Below, piece after piece: positions 35,019 to 42,767 of a DNA stretch of 64,000 nt; the first letter of the stretch is position 1; the number at the start of each line of letters is the position of its first letter. This DNA comes from Streptomyces leeuwenhoekii (GTDB lineage: Bacteria > Actinomycetota > Actinomycetes > Streptomycetales > Streptomycetaceae): NCBI RefSeq assembly GCF_001013905.1, contig NZ_LN831790.1:3858001-3922000 (forward strand), given 5' to 3'. Under the pieces are notes generated by a model. The model was not told where the DNA came from and searched no databases. It saw nothing but the letters and a program-made list of their open reading frames with translations. The translations under genes and the position numbers were made by a program.

Positions 35019-35639
35019 TCATAGCCCCCGGTCCGGTCCCTCGGGGGCGGTGAGCACCGGTCCGGTCGGCCGCTCCGGCCCCGCGGGGGCGGCCCGCACC
35101 GGTCCGGTCGACCGCTCCCGCCCCTCGGGGGCGGCCCGCACCGGTCCGGTCGACCGCTCCCGCCCCTCGGGGACGGCCCGCACCGGTCCGGTCGACCGCT
35201 CCCGCCCCTCGGGGGCGGACTCCGCGGGTCCCGCCCGCGCCCTGACCTCCGCCGCGAACGGGCCGCGGCCCGAAGCCGCGGTCACGTCCGACACCTGTCC
35301 CGTGACGGCACACCGCACGAGCCGCACCGAGTGGGCCCGGGCCACTCGCTCCGCCCGGGCACACGCGGCCGCTTCGCCCCGCGCCCAGTGGTCGGCCGCC
35401 GCGAGCGCCGCGAGGTCGGCACCGCCCGCCGCGCGGTGCCGGGCCACCACGGCCTGCCCCAGGGCGAGCACGACGCCGAACACCACGCACAGGGCGGACA
35501 GCACCGCGAGACTCCAGACGGTGGCGGAGCCGCGGTCCGACCGGCCGAGCCGGCGAGCGGCGACCGCTCGCGCTGCTTGCACGGCGCCCCGCCACCGGCT
35601 CCCCGTGACCAACCCCTCGTTCGCCAACCCGTCGTTCAC
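35019..35639 (-). CDS. TadE-like Rv3654c-type protein with repeat tail
   Basis: About 206 aa from GTG 35639. N-terminal transmembrane segment after DRGSATVWSLAVLSALCVVF, then RHRAAGGADLAALAAADHWA, the signature of the Tad-associated Rv3654c family. The C-terminal half is lineage-specific: four copies of a 14-residue unit (EGRERSTGPVRAAP type) encoded by a 42-bp DNA repeat. It follows the TadE gene. The start upstream is uncertain; GTG chosen since it follows TadE's end by 21 nt. Confidence 0.75.
   Translation of the reverse strand: MNDGLANEGLVTGSRWRGAVQAARAVAARRLGRSDRGSATVWSLAVLSALCVVFGVVLALGQAVVARHRAAGGADLAALAAADHWARGEAAACARAERVARAHSVRLVRCAVTGQVSDVTAASGRGPFAAEVRARAGPAESAPEGRERSTGPVRAVPEGRERSTGPVRAAPEGRERSTGPVRAAPAGPERPTGPVLTAPEGPDRGL
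35050..35215. repeat. 42-bp tandem repeats encoding the pilus-protein tail
   Basis: Nearly identical 42-bp units with core GGTCCGGTCGACCGCTCCCG and CCCTCGGGG, in phase with the reading frame of the TadE-like gene. Confidence 0.92.
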
Positions 35640-35659
35640 GGATCCGCGGAGCCCGCCCC

Positions 35660-36097
35660 TCACGGCCCGGCCCCCGACCCGGTCTCCGCTCCTGCCCCTG
35701 CCTCTACCCCTGAGCCTGCGCCTGAGCCTGCGCCCACCGTCGACTCCACCGACGCCACGGCCTCCTCGCGCAGCTCGAACGGCAGGCCGCCCAGTACGGG
35801 CGGCTTCGCCGCGACGACCACACGGACCCGGTCCGGCTCCCTGCTGACCGTGACCGTCGCGCCGCGCGGTGCCGCTTCGCGGGCCAGTGCGACGACGGCC
35901 CCTTCCGGGTCCTGCCGGGCCGCGGCGCGGGCACCGGTCCGCGCCGCGTCCACACACTGGATCTGCGCGGCCATGACCATCAGCCCCCACACCAGCGCCA
36001 TCGCGAACATCACGAGCACCGGAAGCACCATGGCCGTCTCCGCGGTCACGAAGCCCTCGTCGCCTCCCCGGCGCCGGCCCCGCTCACATCCGCGCAT
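35660..36097 (-). CDS. TadE-family pilus assembly protein
   Basis: 145 aa with one transmembrane helix preceded by a glycine and glutamate in the prepilin-like pattern FVTAETAMVLPVLVMFAMAL (about 16-36). TadE pseudopilins are cleaved by the TadV/FppA prepilin peptidase and become pilus parts. The start overlaps the end of the pilin-like gene by 14 nt. Gly/Ala/Ser-rich C-terminal tail. Third from last in the operon. Confidence 0.88.
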   Translation of the reverse strand: MRGCERGRRRGGDEGFVTAETAMVLPVLVMFAMALVWGLMVMAAQIQCVDAARTGARAAARQDPEGAVVALAREAAPRGATVTVSREPDRVRVVVAAKPPVLGGLPFELREEAVASVESTVGAGSGAGSGVEAGAGAETGSGAGP

Positions 36098-36296
36098 CGA
36101 GGGCCTGCTTCACGATGCTCTGGAGTTCGGCGACGACCGGGCCGCTCGTCAGCACCTTGTGGAGGATCACGGCGAAGGCCACCGCCGCGACGATCCCCAT
36201 CGCGTACTCCGAGGTGACCATCCCCGCGTCCCGGCGCGCCGCGCGGGCCCGCCGCGCCACCAGAGCCCGCATCCACGTCCGTACGAATCGATACAT
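36084..36296 (-). CDS. Flp pilin-like protein (DUF4244)
   Basis: 70 aa: basic N terminus with arginines, then GMVTSEYAMGIVAAVAFAVI, a class III prepilin signal with E at +5 and a hydrophobic helix (about 25-48). DUF4244 family, the Streptomyces equivalent of Flp pilin. Lies between TadC and TadE genes; presumably the major pilus subunit of this system. The 190-bp gap to TadC suggests a separate internal start of transcription or mRNA processing. Confidence 0.85.
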   Translation of the reverse strand: MYRFVRTWMRALVARRARAARRDAGMVTSEYAMGIVAAVAFAVILHKVLTSGPVVAELQSIVKQALDARM

Positions 36297-36365
36297 CTCA
36301 ACCCCCGTGAGGTCAGCTTGGTCGGCTACTGCTCGCCACGGCGTCGGCGCTGAGCCCCGCCGAAC

Positions 36366-36465
36366 CGGCTCGCTTCTGTCGCTTCTGTCGCTGCTGTTGC
36401 TGCTGTCGCTTCTGTTGCTGCTATTGCTGCTGTCGCTGCTTCTGTCGTTTCCGGTACGCCTGTTC
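36366..36465. repeat. Microsatellite-like CTGTTG/CTGTCG repeats
   Basis: An irregular array of 9- and 6-bp units (TCGCTTCTG, CTGTTG, CTGCTG) in the 36297-36488 gap between TadC and the pilin-like gene. Read leftward it would be Thr/Ala/Glu-rich in one frame, but no gene is supported. Confidence 0.8.
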
Positions 36466-36488
36466 CTGTCGTTTCCGCTACGTCCCGG

Positions 36489-37277
36489 TCATCGGCCACC
36501 CCCTCCCAGCACCCCGTCCGCGAGCCCGATGACCACCGGCAGGACGCCGATCGCGATGAACGCGGGCAGGAAGCACAGCCCCACCGGAGCGGTGACCGCG
36601 ACGGCCGCCCGCCGGGCCCGGGCCGTCGCGGCGCGCGCCCGGTCGGCGCGGGCGTCGGCGGCGAGCCGCCCCACCGGACCGGCCGCGGGTAGCCCGGACA
36701 CATCGGCCCGTTCCAGCAGCCGGGCCAGCGGACCGGCCCCCGGGAGCCCGGCGAGCCGCCGCCACGCCTCCCCCGGTTCGCCGCCGAGGCGCACCTCTGC
36801 CGCGCCCCGGGCCAACGCGTCCCCGACCGGCCCGCCCAGCGCCTCACCCACGGCCCGGGCGGCGACGACCGGACCGGCACCCGCCGCGATGCACGCCGCC
36901 AGCAGATCGGCCGCCAAAGGAAGTTGCCGGGCCGCCTCCGCGGCACCGGCGGCCCGCGCGGTCGCCGCGTCGGCCGTCCGCCGGGCCCGCAGGCGCGCCA
37001 GCAGGGCCGCCGCGGCCGTCCCCGCCACGGCACCGGCCACGCCCCCGATCAGCAGCCATCCGGCCCCGGCCGTGCCGATCAGCGGCAGCCACGTCCACGC
37101 GACACCGGCCATGTCGGCCCGCCGCGCGGTACCAGGTGGTGCGCCGGGCAGCAGTCCCGCGATCCGCCGCCGCACCCGGCGCTCACACCGGACGGCCATC
37201 GTCCACCGCGCCGCCCAGACGAGCACCGGCACCGTCCCCAGGACCACCCCCAGCCTGTGGACAACGTCCCCGTTCAC
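36489..37277 (-). CDS. tadC: Tad secretion system inner-membrane protein TadC
   Basis: 262 aa from GTG 37277 (VNGDVVHRLGV), a type II secretion F domain protein. Hydrophobic segments at N terminus, around 78-100 and a C-terminal pair (AVTAPVGLCFLPAFIAIGVL). Ala/Arg-rich cytoplasmic loop. Its start overlaps the TadB stop by 4 nt (GTGA). Together with TadB it forms the membrane platform. Confidence 0.87.
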   Translation of the reverse strand: MNGDVVHRLGVVLGTVPVLVWAARWTMAVRCERRVRRRIAGLLPGAPPGTARRADMAGVAWTWLPLIGTAGAGWLLIGGVAGAVAGTAAAALLARLRARRTADAATARAAGAAEAARQLPLAADLLAACIAAGAGPVVAARAVGEALGGPVGDALARGAAEVRLGGEPGEAWRRLAGLPGAGPLARLLERADVSGLPAAGPVGRLAADARADRARAATARARRAAVAVTAPVGLCFLPAFIAIGVLPVVIGLADGVLGGGGR

Positions 37278-38146
37278 GCCGCCTCCTCCGCTCCCCGCAC
37301 GATCCGCATGGCCCACCACATCCCCAGGCCCTCCAGCACCGCGCCGGCCAGCAGACAGCCCAGCCCCGCGCCGGTGTGCAACAGGACGTGCAACGGGTCG
37401 GCGCCGAGCGCGGTGCCGAGGAGCAGGCCCAGCGCGGGGAGACCGGCGAGCATCACGGCCGTGGCGCGGGCGCCCGCCACCTGGGCCCGCAGATCCGCGC
37501 GCTGGTCGCGTTCGGCGCGCAGCGCCCCTTCCAGCCGGTCAAGGCCGGCCGCCAGCCCGGCCCCACGCTCGACGGCCACCCGCCAGCAGGCGGCGAGGCC
37601 CAGCAGTCCGCCGGCGCCCGGTTCACGCGCCGCCGCCGTGAGCGCGCCCGGCACGTCTCCCCCGAACCGCGCCGCCGCCAGCACCGTCGCCTGCCCGTCG
37701 CCGAGCCCTTCGCCCTCGCCCGCCGCGTACAGCAGGGCCTCTCCCGGCTGCCGCCCGGCCCGGACCTCCCCGGCGACCGCCGAGCACAGCGCGATCACCG
37801 CGTCCGCCCGGCGCTCCCGCGTGCGCCGCAGCGCCGTGGCCCGCCGCATCCGCCGCAGCATCGGCACGCCGGCCGCCCCCGCGACGGCGGGCAGCACCGA
37901 GGCGCTCAGGACCGCCAGCACCAGCCCGGCCGACACCGCCCACCACTCGGCCCGTGCCCGCCACCGGATCCGTCGCAGCCCGGCCGTCACCCGGTGAGCG
38001 GCCGGCGGCCCGCTTCCGGCCACACCGCCGCCCGCGCACAGCAGCCGCGCCCGCCGTCTCCCGGCCTGCCACTCGAAGGCCGGCCACACCGCCGCCCCCA
38101 GGCAGGCGAGGGCCGCGCCCGTCCATGCCTCACCCGTCCCGGTCAT
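37274..38146 (-). CDS. tadB: Tad secretion system inner-membrane protein TadB
   Basis: 290 aa, type II secretion F domain (ADAVIALCSAVAGEVRAGRQ and ARFGGDVPGALTAAA, then a C-terminal helix pair). Three to four membrane segments. ATG 38146 overlaps the TadA stop by 17 nt, so translation is coupled. Confidence 0.88.
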   Translation of the reverse strand: MTGTGEAWTGAALACLGAAVWPAFEWQAGRRRARLLCAGGGVAGSGPPAAHRVTAGLRRIRWRARAEWWAVSAGLVLAVLSASVLPAVAGAAGVPMLRRMRRATALRRTRERRADAVIALCSAVAGEVRAGRQPGEALLYAAGEGEGLGDGQATVLAAARFGGDVPGALTAAAREPGAGGLLGLAACWRVAVERGAGLAAGLDRLEGALRAERDQRADLRAQVAGARATAVMLAGLPALGLLLGTALGADPLHVLLHTGAGLGCLLAGAVLEGLGMWWAMRIVRGAEEAA

Positions 38147-39572
38147 CCGCGCACCTCCCCGCGCACTCCCGCGTGGGACACCCGTCACCGACGTCCACGC
38201 GCCCAGGTCCGTCCTCACCACCGCGGGCACCCCCCGCCAGCAGCGACTCCCGCAGCCGCCGCCACCCCCGCTCGTACGCGAAGCCCTGCGCGCCCCACCG
38301 CAGCGCCGGGACCGTCCGCACCAGACCCGCCGCGTCCCGCTCCAGCACATGCACCTCGGCGATACGGCGCCGCCCGGACCGGTCCCGCACCAGGTGCAGC
38401 ACCACCGACAGGGCCGCCGCCACCTGGCTGTGCAGCGCCGCCCGGTCCAGCCCCGCGGCCGTCCCGAGTGCCTCCAGCCGGGCCGGTACGTCCCCGGCGG
38501 CGTTGGCGTGCACCGTGCCGCACCCGCCCTCGTGACCGGTGTTCAGGGCGGCGAGGAGATGGACCACCTCGGCACCGCGCACCTCGCCGACGACCAGCCG
38601 GTCCGGGCGCATCCGCAGCGCCTGCCGCACCAGGTCCTCCAGCGTCACCAGGCCCGCGCCCTCCTGGTTGGCGGGCCGGGTCTCCAGCCGGACGACGTGG
38701 GGATGGTCGGGCCGCAGCTCCGCCGAGTCCTCGGCCAGCACGATCCGCTCGCCCGGCCCGGCCAGCCCCAGCAGGGCGCTCAGCAGCGTCGTCTTGCCGC
38801 TGCCCGTCCCGCCGCTGACCAGGAAGGACAGCCGGGCCCGCACGAGCGCGCGCAGCACCCGGTCCCCGCCCGGCGGCACCGTGCCCGCCGCCACCAGCTC
38901 GTCGAGCGTGAACGCGCGGGGGCGGACCACCCTCAGCGACAGACAGGTGCAGCCGACCGCGACGGGGGGCAGTACGGCGTGCAGCCGGGTCCCGTCGGGC
39001 AGCCGGGCGTCCACCCACGGCCGGGCGTCGTCCAGGCGGCGTCCGGCCACCGCGGCCAGGCGCTGCGCGAGCCGCCGTACCGCCCCGGCGTCCGCGAACG
39101 ACACGGGCGTCAGCTCGAGGCCGCCGCCCCGGTCCACCCAGACCCGGTCGGGAGCGGACACCAGGACGTCGGAGACCGAGGGGTCGGCCAGGAGCGGCTC
39201 CAGCGGCCCGCTCCCCACCAGCTCCGAGCGCAGCCGCTCGGCGGCCCTGAGGACTTCGGCGTCCCCCAGCACCCGCCCGTGCTCCCGCAGGGCCTGCGCG
39301 ACCCGTGCGGGCGTCGGCTCCGCCCCGCGCTCGGCGAGCCACTGCCGCACCCCCTCCAAGAGCCCCGGAACAGCCTCCAGAGGCCCTGGTGGCGCCCCGG
39401 CCGCCCTCGCGTCCAGCGGCTCGCCCCCCACGGCCCCCGGGCCGACCGGACCCACCCCGACCGGACCCACACCCACCGAACCGGCGCTCACCGAACCGGC
39501 ACCGACCGCCCCGGACGGCCACCCCGCGGGCGCCGCGCTCACGGCCCCCGACGACACTCCCGTGCGCCTCAT
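38130..39572 (-). CDS. tadA: Tad secretion ATPase TadA
   Basis: 480-aa type II/IV secretion ATPase of the CpaF/VirB11 class. Walker A SGGTGSGKTTLLSALLG (about 255-265), ASP box VVGEVRGAE region (Walker B-like, RLVVGEVRGAEVVH), and a His box near GGCGTVHANAAGD. The N-terminal 70 residues are Gly/Val-rich low complexity (SVGVGPVGVGPVGPG). It energises pilin or exoprotein assembly. ATGA overlap with the CpaE-like gene before it. Confidence 0.93.
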   Translation of the reverse strand: MRRTGVSSGAVSAAPAGWPSGAVGAGSVSAGSVGVGPVGVGPVGPGAVGGEPLDARAAGAPPGPLEAVPGLLEGVRQWLAERGAEPTPARVAQALREHGRVLGDAEVLRAAERLRSELVGSGPLEPLLADPSVSDVLVSAPDRVWVDRGGGLELTPVSFADAGAVRRLAQRLAAVAGRRLDDARPWVDARLPDGTRLHAVLPPVAVGCTCLSLRVVRPRAFTLDELVAAGTVPPGGDRVLRALVRARLSFLVSGGTGSGKTTLLSALLGLAGPGERIVLAEDSAELRPDHPHVVRLETRPANQEGAGLVTLEDLVRQALRMRPDRLVVGEVRGAEVVHLLAALNTGHEGGCGTVHANAAGDVPARLEALGTAAGLDRAALHSQVAAALSVVLHLVRDRSGRRRIAEVHVLERDAAGLVRTVPALRWGAQGFAYERGWRRLRESLLAGGARGGEDGPGRVDVGDGCPTRECAGRCADDRDG

Positions 39573-40672
39573 ACGGTCCCCGCCTCCCCGAGCGCCCGCT
39601 CCCAGAACTCCCGGCAGAACCGCGCCAGCGGTCCCCGGCCGGTGGAGCCGGGGGGCTGTTCGCCCGTGTCCGCGCGGAGCAGGCCGGACTCCACCGGGAC
39701 CTCGCCGGCCAGCGGCAGGCCGAGCAGGCGGGCCACCTCCCGGTCGTCGAGGCCGGGCGCGTACGGGCCGCGCACCGCGACCCGCAGATCGCCCAGGACC
39801 ATGCCGACGGCGGCGGCCACCCGCCCGGCCGCGGCTACGGCGCGCAGCTCCGCGGGGACCACGAGCAGTCCGAGGTCGAGCTGGGCGAGGACCTCGGCGA
39901 CCCCGTCGTCGACGCGGCGCGGCAGGTCCACGACGACCGCGCCGCCCCGGCGCCGGGCCGCGGCGAGCACCGCCCGCACGGCCTGCGGCGGCACGGCGAG
40001 GCAGTCGCCGCGGTCCCAGCTCAGCACCCGCAGCGCGTGCAGCTCGGGCAGCGACTCCTCCAGGGCGCCGCCGCCCACCCGTCCGCGCGAGGCGGCGAAC
40101 GCCGGCCACCGCAGCCCGCCCGCCGTCTCCCCGCCGAGCAGGACGTCGAGGCCGCCGCCGAGCGGGTCGGCGTCGACCAGCAGGGTGCGCACGCCCTCAC
40201 GCGCGGAGGTGACGGCGAGCGCGCAGGCGAGGGTGGACGCCCCGGCGCCGCCCCGGCCGCCGATGACGCCGACGGTGAGCGCCGGACGTCCGACGCCCTC
40301 GGCGACGTCCGCGATCCGGTCGACCAGCCACTGCTCGCCGTCGGGCAGCACCAGCACATGGTCGGCGCCGATCTCCACGGCCCGCCGCCAGACGCCGGAG
40401 TCGTCCGGGTCGCGGCCGACCAGTACCACGCCGCGTCTGCGCGCGACCCCGCGCAGCCGCCGCGCGGCGTCGTCGCCCACCAGGACCAGCGGCGCCGCCT
40501 CCCATCCGCCCCGGCGCTCGGGCACCGAGTGGTGCACCTCGGGGGTGGCTCCGGCGGCCGCGCACAGGCGCAGCAGGTCGTCGAGGAGCGCGGTGTCCTC
40601 GGTGACGATCAACGGTCCGCTCTGCCGCCCCGCGGCGGTGGGCGGCGGGTCGTCCGTGATGGTTCCGGCCAT
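39569..40672 (-). CDS. CpaE-like/Ssd ATPase of the Tad locus
   Basis: 367 aa, P-loop of the MinD/ParA superfamily in altered form ([20 protein letters not shown], about 140-160) with N-terminal receiver-like domain. Called septum-site-determining (Ssd) or SsaA in other actinobacteria; Rv3660c is the M. tuberculosis counterpart. Localises the Tad machinery and in mycobacteria influences septation. First gene of the leftward operon; ATG 40672. Residues DADPLGGGLDVLLGG match the deviant switch region. Confidence 0.88.
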   Translation of the reverse strand: MAGTITDDPPPTAAGRQSGPLIVTEDTALLDDLLRLCAAAGATPEVHHSVPERRGGWEAAPLVLVGDDAARRLRGVARRRGVVLVGRDPDDSGVWRRAVEIGADHVLVLPDGEQWLVDRIADVAEGVGRPALTVGVIGGRGGAGASTLACALAVTSAREGVRTLLVDADPLGGGLDVLLGGETAGGLRWPAFAASRGRVGGGALEESLPELHALRVLSWDRGDCLAVPPQAVRAVLAAARRRGGAVVVDLPRRVDDGVAEVLAQLDLGLLVVPAELRAVAAAGRVAAAVGMVLGDLRVAVRGPYAPGLDDREVARLLGLPLAGEVPVESGLLRADTGEQPPGSTGRGPLARFCREFWERALGEAGTV

Positions 40673-41083
40673 GGCCGGTCCCCCCTTCTCCGCGACTTCT
40701 GCGCGTGTGTCGCGGCATCTGCGGCGCCGGCCCTCGCGGCCCGCGCTCTCCCGGGTGTGAAGGGCCGCCGAGCGGCCTCCACGACGACGGCCGGCGGAAA
40801 CCGGCCGGGCGCGCCGGGAAACAGATCCGGCCGGGAACTCGATGCGGCCGGGGCGCGCCGGAATCACAGTGCGGCGATCCTGGAAATCGTGTGGATCTTG
40901 GTCGAAAACTGTGGACGGCCCGGCGCTTGTGAATATCTCCGCCGCCCATACCGGTGATCCGTCACGGACACCCGGACGACTTCCGCAGAGGAGTCCGACG
41001 ACTACGCAGAGTGAAGAACCGGGGAAGGTATCGAGCGGCGCCGCTCGGCGCTCCGCCGGGGGCGATGATCACGCTTGAAGGAG
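40673..41083. other. Upstream region of the Tad operon
   Basis: About 410 bp between the CpaE-like start and the 6C RNA. It must hold the Tad operon promoter, since the 6C RNA is transcribed in the same direction. No supported ORF and no clear -10/-35 pair found. Confidence 0.4.
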
Positions 41084-41207
41084 AAAAACCCGCCCGGACA
41101 TGCGACGACCCCCGCCGGGGGGGAGAGCGGGGGTCGTCTCCACGGCCGACTCGGGGGGGGGGGGGGGAGGAGTCGGACCGGGTTAGCACGGTCGCGAACG
41201 ATCCGTG
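41084..41207 (-). ncRNA. 6C small RNA
   Basis: On the minus strand the sequence folds into two hairpins whose loops carry runs of C, the definition of the actinobacterial 6C RNA. Hairpin 1: stem CCGACTC/GAGTCGG (41170-41176 with 41146-41152), loop of 17 nt with 15 C. Hairpin 2: 12-bp stem GACGACCCCCGC/GCGGGGGTCGTC (41127-41138 with 41104-41115), loop TCTCCCCCCCG with 7 C. A T5 tract follows at 41088-41084. Position between the Ssd/CpaE gene and the HAD gene equals that of mycobacterial B11/6C (between Rv3660c and Rv3661). A likely promoter: TTGCCT and CACCAT, 17 bp apart, ending at 41214. Ends are approximate. Confidence 0.87.
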
Positions 41208-41280
41208 ACTTCCATGGTGTACCCGAGAGCCTTCTCAGGCAAACCCACGCGCCCCACCTTACGCCGAATGGGCTGCCCCT

Positions 41281-42114
41281 ATGCTCGGGGTCGTGGAAAA
41301 CCACTCCTTGCCCCGCACAGCGGCCTTCTTCGATCTGGACAAGACGGTCATTGCGAAGTCCAGCACGCTCACGTTCAGCAAGTCGTTCTACCAAGGTGGG
41401 CTGATCAACCGCAGGGCGGTCCTGCGCACCGCGTACGCCCAGTTCGTCTTCCTGGCGGGCGGCGCCGACCACGACCAGATGGAGCGCATGCGGCAGTACC
41501 TGTCCGCGCTGTGCCGCGGCTGGAACGTCCAGCAGGTCAAGGAGCTCGTCGCCGAGACACTGCACGACCTGATCGACCCGATCATCTACGACGAGGCCGC
41601 TTCGCTGATCGAGGAGCACCACACCGCCGGCCGCGACGTCGTGATCGTCTCCACGTCGGGCGCGGAGGTCGTCGAGCCGATCGGGGAACTGCTCGGGGCG
41701 GACCGGGTGGTGGCCACCCGCATGGTCGTCGGCGACGACGGCTGCTTCACCGGCGAGGTGGAGTACTACGCCTACGGCCCGACGAAGGCGGAGGCCGTCC
41801 GGGAGCTGGCCGCCTCCGAGGGGTACGACCTGTCCCGCTGCTACGCATACAGCGACTCGGTGACCGACCTGCCGATGCTGGAGTCGGTCGGCCATCCGCA
41901 CGCCGTGAACCCGGACCGCGCGCTGCGCCGGGAGGCCCTCGCGCGCGAGTGGCCGATTCTCGACTTCCACCGGCCCGTCCGGCTCAAGCAGCGCATCCCC
42001 GGGCTCTCCGTCCCGCCGCGCCCGGCGCTCGTCGCCGCCGCGGCGATAGGCGCCGCGGCGGCCACCGCGGGTCTCGTCTGGTACGCGTCCCGGCGCCGGG
42101 CCGCGGCGGCCTGA
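41281..42114 (+). CDS. HAD-IB family hydrolase with C-terminal membrane helix
   Basis: 277 aa. HAD motif I FFDLDKTVIAKSS (about 17-29), motif II VSTSG, motif III lysine in YGPTKAEAV, motif IV YSDSVTDLPML. SerB-like; counterpart of Rv3661 and of the S. coelicolor gene annotated as morphological differentiation-related. The C terminus has a membrane-type helix (ALVAAAAIGAAAATAGLVWY). Start ATG 41281; GTG 41293 (VENHSLPRTAAF) may be better because TATGCT at 41280-41285 fits a -10 giving a leaderless GTG. Substrate unknown (phosphoserine- or glycerophosphate-like). Confidence 0.88.
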   Translation: MLGVVENHSLPRTAAFFDLDKTVIAKSSTLTFSKSFYQGGLINRRAVLRTAYAQFVFLAGGADHDQMERMRQYLSALCRGWNVQQVKELVAETLHDLIDPIIYDEAASLIEEHHTAGRDVVIVSTSGAEVVEPIGELLGADRVVATRMVVGDDGCFTGEVEYYAYGPTKAEAVRELAASEGYDLSRCYAYSDSVTDLPMLESVGHPHAVNPDRALRREALAREWPILDFHRPVRLKQRIPGLSVPPRPALVAAAAIGAAAATAGLVWYASRRRAAAA

Positions 42115-42239
42115 CCGGCACACGTCGCCTCTGTCCCACCGGAACCCGCCACATCGCCGCACCGGCCACATCCACCGAACCCACCGCACGCACCGCACGC
42201 ACGCACGCACCAACGGCACCACCGGAGCGGGGCCTTTAT

Positions 42240-42577
42240 CCCTGCGTGAATCCGTTTGAACCAAAAAGTAAAAAGTGCGGGCAGGACTTCCGCTTGTTCC
42301 CGTCCTGGAGTACAAAGGACTCAACGGCCCGCGAGACCGAGGACATCCGAAAGGATCACCTTAAGAACGCAAATGGCCCCACGGACCGAGCATGAACACC
42401 GGGCACCCACGCGACGTCGACCCGTCGATTACGGGCCAGCCGCACCAGGTGACGGGCAAAGTACCCGACCTGATGGGCGACATTCGAGGACGCCTGGTAA
42501 CCCGGTGGTCATGCCAGCGGCGGTACGAGCACTCGTACCGCCGCATCCCTGAGAGGCCCCCGCCCGGAGGCCTCTTT
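42240..42577 (+). ncRNA. Candidate structured RNA with intrinsic terminator
   Basis: Lower-GC sequence (AACCAAAAAGTAAAAAG at the left) carrying successive possible hairpins: CAGGAC/GTCCTG (42282-42307), ATCC-GAAA-GGAT with a GNRA loop (42345-42356), CCCGT/ACGGG (42421-42435), CAGGT-bulge-CGGG/CCCG-ACCTG (42446-42472), a 13-bp stem GCGGCGGTACGAG (42517-42544), and AGAGGCC/GGCCTCT (42552-42575) followed by TTT. The last two may simply be the HAD-gene terminator. No frame with good codon use was found. I recall reports of a Streptomyces small RNA near this locus but cannot verify it. Confidence 0.4.
42552..42577 (+). terminator. Rightward intrinsic terminator
   Basis: AGAGGCC (42552-42558), 10-nt loop, GGCCTCT (42569-42575) and TTT. 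It ends either the HAD transcript or the candidate RNA. Confidence 0.65.
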
Positions 42578-42767
42578 CCGGGGTTTCCTGCGACTTTCCC
42601 GCGATTCCGCTTCGGCTGCACGCATTCACGATTCACGCATTACGCCGACAGCCTCGCTTTTCTCACTGCCCTCCCGCGTCACACCGCTTTCGCCGACGCG
42701 TCTCCCGCGTCCCCCCGCATTCATCGTCACGCCATGCCGCAGCCGGTCTCCCGCCGGGAAGCGTCGC

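Larger units (their letters stand above)
42115..42767. other. Long intergenic region between HAD and Fic-like genes
   Basis: 653 bp. It contains the structured candidate above at 42240-42577; the 190 bp after it (42578-42767) show only mixed pyrimidine-rich sequence with no clear gene. Confidence 0.5.

Noticed and set aside
36326..37033. Long open frame antisense or shifted to TadC rich in Thr/Ala/Glu
   Set aside because: It is a shadow of the TadC gene running into the microsatellite; no start signal or family.
41281..41293. T-box or riboswitch leader for the HAD gene
   Set aside because: The hairpins upstream belong to the 6C RNA on the opposite strand; a leaderless start is more likely.
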